12,863 bases of DNA from Oscillospiraceae bacterium (GTDB lineage: Bacteria; Bacillota_A; Clostridia; Oscillospirales; Oscillospiraceae). This document shows, one piece after another, positions 7,558 to 12,863 of this stretch (positions are counted from its first letter, which is position 1; each line of letters starts with the position of its first letter). The translations under genes and the position numbers were made by a program. A model generated the notes under the pieces. It made no database searches, was not told where the DNA came from, and saw only the letters and a program-made list of their open reading frames with translations. The DNA lies in contig JAEDOK010000039.1 in NCBI GenBank assembly GCA_016302005.1, positions 1 through 12,863 on the forward strand, in the 5' to 3' direction.

Positions 7558-7586
7558 ATCATCCCACAAAATGCGTTCAATGTCAA
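7558..7586 (-). promoter_or_regulatory. Sigma-A promoter of the BMC operon
   Basis: On the minus strand a perfect -35 TTGACA (complement of 7581-7586) is followed by 17 bases and a -10 GATGAT (complement of 7558-7563, 4 of 6 consensus bases). Transcription would start near 7551, giving a leader of about 60 bases that contains the operator and the ribosome binding site of the alcohol dehydrogenase. Confidence 0.75.
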
Positions 7587-7659
7587 TATCCGAAGGATAT
7601 TTTTCACACATTTCGTCAGATTCGCCAAACAAAAGAGCTTTCAGTTGTGTATAATGTGC

Positions 7660-7714
7660 AAAAAAGAAAAACCGCCAAACGCCTCACGACATCTCATCGC
7701 GCGGCATTTGGCGG
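7660..7714 (-). terminator. Intrinsic terminator of the DeoR regulator gene
   Basis: Reading the minus strand, CCGCCAAA (complement of 7707-7714) pairs with TTTGGCGG (complement of 7672-7679). Inner GCC/GGC pairs extend the stem, and the run TTTTTCTTTTTT follows at once. It ends the regulator transcript and insulates the BMC promoter downstream. Confidence 0.85.
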
Positions 7715-7715
7715 A

Positions 7716-7739
7716 AAATCGCTCAAAATCGCTCATTCT
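7716..7739. promoter_or_regulatory. DeoR-type operator, copy 2 (overlaps the regulator stop codon)
   Basis: These 24 bases are identical to 7510-7533, with TCGCTC units at 7719-7724 and 7729-7734. The block covers the TGA stop of the regulator gene and lies before its terminator, 206 bases from copy 1. It may be an auxiliary operator for looping, or a duplicated sequence. Confidence 0.6.
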
Positions 7740-8518
7740 TTTGGCAAAAGCACACAAGGGATCCCCTGTTTTGCGTAGAAATCGGAGAATTTCTGCGGCA
7801 TATTCCTGGTGCTGATCACGCGGCACAGCTTCTCCGGCGGGAACATGGTAGCAAACGCGCGTCGGTCAAACTTCGCGCTGTCGAGCAGCATATAGAGCCT
7901 GCGGGTCATGCGGGAGAGCTGGGTATAAAGCCCCGTGCGGTTTTTGTCCTGCACGGTGTAGCCGCGCTCCAAGTCAAAGCCCTCGGCGGTGAGAAACACC
8001 TTATCAAAGTAATAACCGCGCAGCACATGGCTGATGTCGGGATCCAGCGTCTCAATATAATTCTTTCCGGTGTGAATGTCGCCCCCGAGCAGCGTGAGCG
8101 ACACATTCGGACACGCCGCCAGCTCCAGCACGGCGGTGACCGAGGTCGTGACCACCGTCAGCCGCTCCACATCGCCCAGCAGCGCCGCCAGCATATTGCA
8201 GGTCTTTCCCGCGCCGATAAAGATAGACTCCCCTGCGTGTACCTGCGCGGCAGCCTCTTGGGCGATCAGTTGCTTTTCCTTGTCGATTTCGTCCAAAATC
8301 TCGGTACCGTTCACATAGCGGCGGCGTTCCGGCTGCTTTTGCGGCAGGCGCAGACCGCCGTGCGTCCGTTCGGCGATCCCCTTGCTTTGCAGCTCTTCAA
8401 AGTCGCGCCGCACCGTGGCGACCGACGCCCCCGTGATCGCGCAGATCTCCGTCATGGACACCGCACCCCGCTCTTGCAGCAGCTCCTTAATTCTTCGCTC
8501 CCGTTCCCAACCCTTCAT
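7733..8518 (-). CDS. DeoR-family transcriptional repressor of the BMC operon
   Basis: This 261-residue regulator has the DeoR N-terminal winged helix-turn-helix (ERERRIKELLQERGAVSMTE, then ASVATVRRDFEELQSKG as recognition helix, about residues 31-47, and the wing THGGLRL). The C-terminal DeoR sensor domain, which normally binds a phosphorylated sugar or related metabolite, follows. The sensor differs from the usual pattern: the D-SGTT-like loop reads IGAGKT (101-106), and FLTAEGFDLERGYTV replaces the common GVDGI region, so the effector may be unusual. The ATG at 8516-8518 is chosen because GGAGG lies 9 bases upstream. The frame opens at 8548, but that part overlaps the operator. It has its own promoter and terminator and is probably autoregulated through the repeats at 8541-8565. 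Confidence 0.92.
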   Translation of the reverse strand: MKGWERERRIKELLQERGAVSMTEICAITGASVATVRRDFEELQSKGIAERTHGGLRLPQKQPERRRYVNGTEILDEIDKEKQLIAQEAAAQVHAGESIFIGAGKTCNMLAALLGDVERLTVVTTSVTAVLELAACPNVSLTLLGGDIHTGKNYIETLDPDISHVLRGYYFDKVFLTAEGFDLERGYTVQDKNRTGLYTQLSRMTRRLYMLLDSAKFDRRAFATMFPPEKLCRVISTRNMPQKFSDFYAKQGIPCVLLPKE

Positions 8519-8540
8519 CTCTGACAGCCTCCGTTCATTT

Positions 8541-8565
8541 TCGCTCATTATCGATCATTTCGATC
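8541..8565. promoter_or_regulatory. DeoR-type operator at the regulator's own promoter
   Basis: Three related units occur in a row: TCGCTC (8541-8546), TCGATC (8551-8556) and TCGATC (8560-8565), spaced 10 and 9 bases. The last overlaps the -10 box of the regulator promoter. This is a degenerate form of the operator at 7510-7533 and supports negative autoregulation. Confidence 0.7.
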
Positions 8566-8591
8566 ATACCACAGGAAAATACACCTGTCAA
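8563..8591 (-). promoter_or_regulatory. Sigma-A promoter of the deoR-family gene
   Basis: On the minus strand the -35 TTGACA (complement of 8586-8591) is separated by exactly 17 bases from the -10 TATGAT (complement of 8563-8568). Transcription should start near 8556, about 38 bases before the chosen ATG. It is a near-consensus promoter, which fits tight repression. Confidence 0.85.
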
Positions 8592-8651
8592 GTGAAAAAT
8601 CGCACGGAAATGATACAGCATTACCCTTTAAGGCGGCGTTTATTGTGATAC

Positions 8652-8747
8652 GCACATGAGATTGCCGCGTCGCTGCGCTCCTCGCAATGACACGAAAGGC
8701 TCCCCGCTTTGTCATTGCGAGGCGCTTGCGCCGTGGCAATCTCGTGC
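8652..8747. repeat. MITE-like inverted repeat (GAGATTGCC...GGCAATCTC family)
   Basis: Two arms of about 40 bases face each other. The left (8652-8691) contains GAGATTGCCGCG and CTCGCAATGAC; the right (8710-8747) contains GTCATTGCGAG and GTGGCAATCTC. A short spacer separates them. I recognise this as a dispersed intergenic repeat type found in many bacterial genomes, often mis-annotated as small proteins. It sits between the regulator promoter and the terminator of the neighbouring unit and codes for nothing. Confidence 0.8.
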
Positions 8748-8809
8748 AGAAGCTACCGACTGCGTATAACCTTCTTCTCCCGCACCGTCCGCCGTGCAGA
8801 GGAAAACGA

Positions 8810-8837
8810 ACGCGCTCCCGAAGGTTCGGGAGCGCGT
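8810..8837 (-). terminator. Strong terminator hairpin downstream of the pdaA-like unit
   Basis: A 13-base perfect stem (ACGCGCTCCCGAA with TTCGGGAGCGCGT) closes a 2-base gap. On the minus strand it lies about 20 bases after the stop of the small ORF at 8858, followed by a moderately T-rich tail. On the plus strand TCTTTTC follows, so it may work in both directions. Confidence 0.85.
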
Positions 8838-8857
8838 CTTTTCAAAAAGGGATCGTG

Positions 8858-9148
8858 TCAGGAATCTTGATCCATGATCGTCAGGAGCTTTGCCATCTGT
8901 GCGCGGGTGAGTCCGTCGATGGTCACATTTTCGCCCAGGCGAACGGTGGTTCCTGCGGGGATGACGGAGTAATCACCGGCGGGGATATCGGTTCTGCCAT
9001 CCCAGCAGACGGTGGGAAGCTCATTGAGATTGCAGCGCTCGACGACCATGTTCTTCCGGCTGCCCAGCGTGGTGGTGACCTTTACTTCCTTGCTGAAAGC
9101 GTTCCAGCCGAGGCCGATGACGCCGCCGGGCACGGCGATCTCCTGCAC
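8858..9148 (-). CDS. Unrecognised small protein without a clear start
   Basis: I do not recognise this protein. The 96 residues from the GTG at 9148 include AVPGGVIGLGWNAFSKEV, then NELPTVCWDGRTDIPAGDYS and LTRAQMAKLLTIMDQDS at the end. There is no signal peptide or membrane segment. The open frame continues upstream to the codon after an in-frame TAG at 9188-9190. That TAG is in the same frame as the deacetylase, whose own stop TAG is at 9200-9202. No ATG and no ribosome binding site precede the frame, so it is probably a 5'-truncated remnant or a gene expressed by coupling to the deacetylase. A strong terminator directly after its stop shows it was once, or still is, the last gene of that unit. 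Confidence 0.5.
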   Translation of the reverse strand: MQEIAVPGGVIGLGWNAFSKEVKVTTTLGSRKNMVVERCNLNELPTVCWDGRTDIPAGDYSVIPAGTTVRLGENVTIDGLTRAQMAKLLTIMDQDS

Positions 9149-9199
9149 GCCGACATAGGTGGTGATGGGAGGATAGGTGTGCAGCAGCTACTGCGTCCT

Positions 9200-9997
9200 C
9201 TACGTACTCTGTTCCGGAAACAGCGTATCCAGGGAGGCGAAGGTATACCCCATCTCCTCCCAGCGCGTGAGCAGGTCGTCCAAAATCGCCGCATTGGTCT
9301 GCGAGGTGCTGTGCAGCAGCACGATGGCGCCGTTATGAATGCGCGGGATCAGCTTGGAAAATGCCTGCTCCGAGGTCGGCTGGTCGTCATTGAGCCAGTC
9401 GACATAGGCGAGGCTCCAAAAGATCGTATGATAGCCCAGCTCCTGCGCCATTTTCAGATTCTCCTCCGAATAGATCCCCTGCGGCGGGCGGTAGAACTTC
9501 TTCATCGTCTCCCCTGTCGTCTGCGTGAACAGGGTCTCGAGCTCCGTCAGCTCCTTTTCAAAGGTCGCCCGATCCCCGATCTTTGACATATCGTAATGAT
9601 GGTAGGTGTGATTCCCGACGATATGCCCCTCCGCGACCATCCGCCTGACCAGATCGGGATTTTGCTCAATGTAGTTGCCCACGAGGAAAAAGGTCGCAGG
9701 TACATTGTGCTTTTTGAGGGTGTCAAGGATCCTTTCCGTGCAGCCGTTCTCATACCCCGCGTCAAAGGTCAAATAGATCACCTTTTGCGTCGTATCCCCC
9801 AAATACGCCGCCCCGCATTCCTGCAGCCGTTCGTTGCTTGTGTTCCCGGTGGGCGGCTGCCCCTCCTGTGGGAAGCTCAGTCCCCAGGACCCGGTCGGCA
9901 GCGCCGCGCGATTGCGGGCGCATGCCACTGCGATCAGTCCCGTCAGGATGCACAGCACCAACAGCAGCGGCAAATTCCGCCGCAAAAATTTCCGCAT
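9200..9997 (-). CDS. PdaA-like polysaccharide deacetylase (spore cortex muramic delta-lactam family)
   Basis: This 265-residue protein is a NodB-fold (carbohydrate esterase 4) deacetylase most like PdaA, which removes the acetyl group from N-acetylmuramic acid so that muramic delta-lactam can form in the spore cortex. Residues 1-27 (MRKFLRRN plus a hydrophobic run) are a signal or membrane anchor. Motif 1 is TFDAGYENG (77-85), where PdaA has TFDNGYENG. Motif 2 is GNHTYHH with H130 and H134 as metal ligands, motif 3 is RPPQG (170-174), and LLHSTSQTNA (227-236) is the late PdaA-type motif with H229. The ATG at 9997 has GAGG 8 bases upstream; the frame opens earlier with weak codons. It is divergent from the gene at 10146. 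Its presence points to a spore former. General peptidoglycan deacetylation remains possible. Confidence 0.88.
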   Translation of the reverse strand: MRKFLRRNLPLLLVLCILTGLIAVACARNRAALPTGSWGLSFPQEGQPPTGNTSNERLQECGAAYLGDTTQKVIYLTFDAGYENGCTERILDTLKKHNVPATFFLVGNYIEQNPDLVRRMVAEGHIVGNHTYHHYDMSKIGDRATFEKELTELETLFTQTTGETMKKFYRPPQGIYSEENLKMAQELGYHTIFWSLAYVDWLNDDQPTSEQAFSKLIPRIHNGAIVLLHSTSQTNAAILDDLLTRWEEMGYTFASLDTLFPEQST

Positions 9998-10100
9998 CTT
10001 CATCACCTCGGTCAAGCTTATGATGCGCTGCGGACAACTATGCCGTCTTGCTTACGCATTGCGGCATTTTCCTTTGTGCCCTTTTGTCGAAATGCGGCAT

Positions 10101-10129
10101 ATTCCGGAATGAGCCGCATCGTCGGCTCA
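10101..10129. repeat. Palindrome and hairpin in the divergent intergenic region
   Basis: A perfect 10-base palindrome ATTCCGGAAT (10101-10110) is followed directly by a hairpin TGAGCCG / CGGCTCA (10110-10116 with 10123-10129), just before the ribosome binding site of the plus-strand gene. It could be an operator or a leader hairpin. No clear promoter is seen in the 148-base region 9998-10145 for the plus-strand gene. The motif TGCGGCAT occurs twice (10062-10069 and 10093-10100). Confidence 0.45.
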
Positions 10130-10145
10130 GGAAGGAAGAGAGCCT

Positions 10146-11062
10146 ATGGGCATCACAAGCTCCACCAAAGAGCTGAATACCGTAACGATCCCCTGCGGCG
10201 GCACCTTTGAAGTGACCTTGGGGCTGACGGCAGCGGCGGCATTGACGAGCAGGCACTGCGGGATTGGGCATCCGATCCCGACTCCGCCTATGTCTCCATC
10301 ACACCGGACGATGACGAGCTGGAACAGTTGTTTGAGGATCTGGCTCAGAATATCAGTAAGCCCGGCGCAACCGATATTGTCATCACAGAGCGAGTGACGG
10401 ACTGCTTCCGCCTTCTCCCTGTTTCCAAGCCCGACAAGGGCAGCGCAGAATTGCTCGACGAGAGAACGCTGCAATGGAAGATCGACAAGCTCGGCGTCAG
10501 CAAAAAAGAGGGCGCGACGCTGAAATTCACCGTCCGCCACGAGGGACAATGCAGCGGCTTGCTGGCGGTCAACGAAGACATCGACTACACCGATCATGAA
10601 GGCAATACGGCAGACTTCGATGACCCGAAGATCGAAGTGGACTGCGGCGACAATGAATTCCCGGAGCCTTGTCCCACACCGGTGGAGGTCACCGTCGAAG
10701 GCTGCGAGGACGCCGTAGAATTTGACGCGGGCGACCTGCATTTAGAATCCCTCGGTCGGATCCTGCAGCTCGATGTCACCCTCAAAAACATCTGCCCGCG
10801 CAAGCGGATCGCACTCGCCGTCCTCCTGAACGAGGTGGACGATAAGGGGCATGAATTCAAACGCGGCTTCAAGACCGTCGTCGTCCCCGCCCATGAGCAC
10901 CCCACCTGTCGGGATGTGACCGTGCGCTGCATCAAGTTTGTCCTCCCCGAGTCGCTGGACATCTCCGGCAAGTATGATGCCATCTGCAACCGCAGAAAAT
11001 TCCGCGCCCGCTTCATCGCCCATTATATCGACTACGTTTCTAACTGCTGCACGCCTCGATAA
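10146..11062 (+). pseudogene. vWA-domain protein remnant: vWA core deleted and frame shifted
   Basis: The start MGITSSTKELNTVTIPCGGT (residues 1-20) and the following FEVTLGLTAA match the N-terminus of a Clostridia vWA-domain protein family as I remember it, with a GGAAGGA-type ribosome binding site upstream. In that family the vWA domain (with the DRSGSM-type metal site) should follow. Here the frame breaks near 10236. From 10238 another frame reads IDEQALRDWASDPDSAYVSI and then the usual C-terminal part (EDLAQNISKPG, LQWKIDKLGV, PCPTPVEVTVEGCEDAVEF, LPESLDISGKYDA) up to 11062. So both ends are kept but the whole vWA core, probably some 170-180 residues, is missing and the two parts are out of frame. 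The C-terminal part alone has no good start. I call it a deletion pseudogene, although the C-terminal frame is long and undamaged, so the event looks recent. Confidence 0.8.
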
Positions 11063-11095
11063 ACATCATAACAGTAAAAATCAAATTCTAATACT

Positions 11096-11250
11096 GAAAA
11101 CCGATTAAAATATTCATTTCAATCGGTTTTCAACGCCGTTCCGGCGTTGCATTTTCGCGATGATAAGGTAAGCATCGCGAAAATACATCTCGTACCAATC
11201 ACGGTATCGCAATTAAAATGTGCGTTGCACATTTTAATTGGTGATTGGTA
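11096..11250. repeat. Array of four adjacent perfect hairpins
   Basis: Four stem-loops lie almost end to end. A is GAAAACCGATT with AATCGGTTTTC (11096-11131). B is CAACGCCG with CGGCGTTG (11131-11149). C is ATTTTCGCGATG with CATCGCGAAAAT (11151-11184). D is TACCAATCAC with GTGATTGGTA (11193-11250), enclosing a second stem AATTAAAATGTGC with GCACATTTTAATT around a 3-base loop. All stems are perfect. Hairpin A could stop transcription of the vWA remnant. The row as a whole looks like a composite repeat element or a structured non-coding region. Confidence 0.75.
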
Positions 11251-11669
11251 TAATTCCGCCATAACAACAACCCTCACCGTCATTTGTGGTATTCATTATT
11301 TCTCACACAAGACCCTACCGCAAAACGGCTGCACCCTCATGGGCGCAGCCGTTTCTTCTGATTATTTTTGCGGCAGCCGCTTCTTTCCGTGGCTTTTTTA
11401 GCAGAGCCTACAGAGGGCGCAGCGGGAATGAGATGAAAAAAACGCCTGTGTCGCCGAGCGGGAGATGCCGCTCACCCGCCCGGCAACGGCGCGGGGAATA
11501 TGATAATCGCACGCAGGGTCGTGCGGTTATCAAGCATTTTGGGTGTCTTTTCCTATCCTTTCAAGGAAAAAACATCAAATCATTTCCACGCACAGAGCCA
11601 ACCCATGTGGTGGATTCAATGTATCGTTATTGGATAACACATAGAACCGTCTCCTGTGCTACTGTTTTA
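11251..11669. other. Non-coding stretch with minor hairpins
   Basis: With 11063-11250 this completes a 607-base region without a convincing gene. Besides the terminator-like hairpin at 11323-11354, I see GAGCGG/CCGCTC (11456-11473) and a 12-base stem GATAATCGCACG / CGTGCGGTTATC with one G-T pair (11502-11531). Open frames here cross these hairpins and have no ribosome binding site or recognisable protein. No clear terminator follows the lipoprotein gene at 11670. Confidence 0.5.
11323..11354. terminator. Terminator-like hairpin
   Basis: AAACGGCTGC (11323-11332) pairs perfectly with GCAGCCGTTT (11345-11354) around a 12-base loop. On the plus strand a pyrimidine-rich tail and ATTATTTTTG follow; on the minus strand the T-run is TTTT. 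It may act in both directions between the vWA remnant and the RHS unit. Confidence 0.65.
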
Positions 11670-12014
11670 CTATCCCTGTCTAATAAATGTATATTCAGTT
11701 CTCGTATAATGTTCTTTTATTACCATTTTTGAACCATCGTTAAAAATACACTCGCCCCAAAAAACGCACTCATAAGTTGGGCTTGTCATAAAATATATAA
11801 CATTTGATTTGAATTCTCCATCGATTTGGTAACCAATTTCTCCTTTGTATTGGTTGTTCTCTTTTTTGTCAAAGTCCATTAAAGTATCTAGTTCTTTGCA
11901 ATACCATACGCCTTCATTTGGAACAATCCTTTCAAATTGGCAACTGCATAAAGAAAAAACCACAATGATACACGCCACTATAAGGATTGTTAACTTTTTC
12001 AAATTACACCTCAT
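11670..12014 (-). CDS. Small lipoprotein, probable immunity protein of the RHS toxin
   Basis: This 114-residue protein starts with a lysine-containing N-region and a hydrophobic run (LTILIVACIIVVFSL), then LCSC, which fits a lipobox with C25 as the lipidated residue. The mature part of about 90 residues (VPNEGVWYCKELDTLMDFDK, later YECVFWGECIFNDGSKMVIK) has no family I recognise. It looks like a compact beta-rich domain. The ATG at 12012-12014 is one base after the stop of the RHS toxin frame and has GGAGG 8 bases upstream, inside the end of the toxin gene. This tight coupling directly downstream of an RHS toxin tip is the usual place of the immunity gene. A surface lipoprotein fits protection against a toxin arriving from outside. 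Because of the frameshift upstream, the RHS frame now reads straight into this gene, giving an artificial 381-residue fusion ORF. Confidence 0.75.
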   Translation of the reverse strand: MRCNLKKLTILIVACIIVVFSLCSCQFERIVPNEGVWYCKELDTLMDFDKKENNQYKGEIGYQIDGEFKSNVIYFMTSPTYECVFWGECIFNDGSKMVIKEHYTRTEYTFIRQG

Positions 12015-12015
12015 A

Positions 12016-12863
12016 TCATTTTCCTCCGTCAAAAATAAAAATTCCGATAACTGCAAAGCGACCACCCCATAATCCATAGCTATAAGGGTCACAGAAAACT
12101 TGCGCACCATTTCCAGCTGTGTTATAGCCCTGATATCCGTCTTCACATCTTTCATATGCAACAAAATGTGCCCCAATAAATGGAAACTGCGACGTGCTAT
12201 ATGCATACCATAGGATACATGCGTCAGCCTTTTGGAACAATTGTTAATCAGTTGGGGGTCCACTACCATATATGCATTGAACCTAAGATTTCGGAGACAC
12301 AACACAAGCGATTCAGGGTTCATACCAATGATCCCTCCATAGTTGGTCAAGCCGCTTTTCTTAAAATACTCACATATTTTTTCAAACTCAACATCATAGC
12401 CCATCGATATTAGGGCGTTATATGTTGCTACTGCACTACAACCGGAATTGGAAACATTAGAGAAAATGCCAAACGGTAAATCTCCGATTCCTTCGGCATC
12501 TTGATCATAAATATAATTTCTTCTCTTATATGCACATCCGGTACCCCCGTCCGTATACGCATACAGACCATTCCCCCAATATATTAGACCGTTTCCAACG
12601 AATCTTGCACCAGAGGGATCGATATTCGATACAGAATTGTTTCCACAATACGCAAACATATTTGTTCCAGTGAAGCCCTGTCCGGTACTTGCGAGGGCAT
12701 CGGCGTTGATAAACCTATGCGACACAGGATCATAGTAGCGGGATTGCAGATAGTAGAAGCCGGTTTCGGAATCGTAGTAATAGCCACGGTAGCGAAGGGG
12801 GTTAATGCTTGCCATGCTGCCGGTGGCTGTTAGGACTTCGCCCCAGGCGTTGTAGGTATAGGT
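12016..12863 (-). pseudogene. RHS-repeat polymorphic toxin, C-terminal part with cysteine-peptidase tip (partial, frameshifted)
   Basis: The frame is open at the right edge, so the large N-terminal RHS body is outside. The RHS core signature is clear: NPLRYRGYYYDSETGFYYLQ, SRYYDPVSHRFINADAL and YCGNNSVSNIDPSG, ending near 12610. After DPSG the sequence turns A+T-rich (22/60 G+C at 12481-12540 against 35/60 at 12781-12840) and encodes a tip with SGCSAVATYNALISMGYDVE, whose Cys codon is at 12438-12440. Reading continues to about 12233, then the frame must shift: the adjacent frame carries KADACILWYAYSTSQFPFIG, then AHFVAYE with the His codon at 12166-12168, and GYNTAG with Asn near 12121-12123, ending at 12016. 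Cys, His and Asn in this order fit a papain/C39-like peptidase. One extra A in the run of four at 12230-12233 would join the frames. As written the gene lacks its catalytic His and is inactive. Confidence 0.82.

Noticed and set aside
7641..7826. Small minus-strand frame over the regulator end and terminator
   Set aside because: It runs through the 3' part of the DeoR gene, the operator and the terminator, with no start signal.
8548..8739. Small minus-strand frame with the IARSAATRQS-type peptide
   Set aside because: This peptide is the known false translation of the GAGATTGCC dispersed repeat; it also covers the regulator promoter.
9185..9202. Recoding of TAG (pyrrolysine) to join the deacetylase and the small ORF
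   Set aside because: Two TAG codons lie close together, the deacetylase already has a natural C-terminus, and nothing in the window points to pyrrolysine use.
11096..11250. CRISPR array
   Set aside because: The hairpins differ from each other in sequence and there are no regular repeat-spacer units.
11286..11732. 148-codon plus-strand open frame downstream of the hairpin row
   Set aside because: It crosses a terminator-like hairpin and other stems, has no ribosome binding site, and overlaps the antisense end of the lipoprotein gene.
12225..12240. Programmed -1 frameshift in the RHS toxin
   Set aside because: The sequence at the shift is not an X XXY YYZ slippery site in the incoming frame, and a one-base loss in the A4 run explains the break more simply.

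Overview
The window looks like a chromosomal stretch of a G+C-rich, anaerobic, endospore-forming Clostridia (Oscillospiraceae/Ruminococcaceae-like). The reasons are a Firmicutes-style bacterial microcompartment (BMC) operon with GGAGG ribosome binding sites, a PdaA-like spore-cortex deacetylase, a remnant of a Clostridia-type vWA protein, and two kinds of short dispersed palindromic repeat. The taxonomic placement is inference; no rRNA or tRNA gene is present. Almost every gene is on the minus strand.

Region 1 (about 8590 down to 1, minus strand) is a BMC operon with its regulator. In transcription order it encodes a DeoR-family repressor, an iron-dependent alcohol dehydrogenase (PduQ-like), the phosphotransacylase PduL, a BMC-associated protein with a possible targeting helix, a BMC-P vertex protein (EutN/PduN-like), a CoA-acylating aldehyde dehydrogenase (PduP/EutE-like), a PduS-like Fe-S flavoprotein, a PduT-like trimeric shell protein, a family-2 glycosyltransferase, and the start of a BMC-H shell protein that runs off the left edge. 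This is the full aldehyde-processing core: aldehyde to acyl-CoA and NADH, NADH reoxidised by reducing aldehyde to alcohol, and acyl-CoA to acyl phosphate. The signature enzyme that makes the aldehyde is not in the window and probably lies beyond position 1, so the substrate cannot be named. A DeoR regulator suggests a sugar-derived substrate such as fucose or rhamnose via propanediol (inference). Two sigma-A promoters (TTGACA, 17 bp, then TATGAT or GATGAT) drive the regulator and the operon. Both carry direct-repeat operators built from TCGCTC/TCGATC units, and a terminator separates the two transcripts.

Region 2 (8650-10000, minus strand) holds a MITE-like inverted repeat, a strong terminator, an unrecognised small ORF without a good start, and the PdaA-like deacetylase. 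Region 3 (10146-11062, plus strand) is a vWA-domain gene whose vWA core has been deleted, leaving the two ends in different frames. Region 4 (11063-11669) has no gene but contains a dense row of perfect hairpins and one terminator-like hairpin. Region 5 (11670-12863, minus strand) is the C-terminal end of an RHS polymorphic toxin with a papain/C39-like cysteine peptidase tip. A one-base frameshift lies between its Cys and His, and a tightly coupled small lipoprotein follows that is the likely immunity protein.

The points most worth following are the glycosyltransferase embedded in the BMC operon, in frame with the shell gene before it and without its own ribosome binding site; the repeated DeoR operator architecture; the frameshifted RHS toxin with its lipoprotein; and the vWA deletion.
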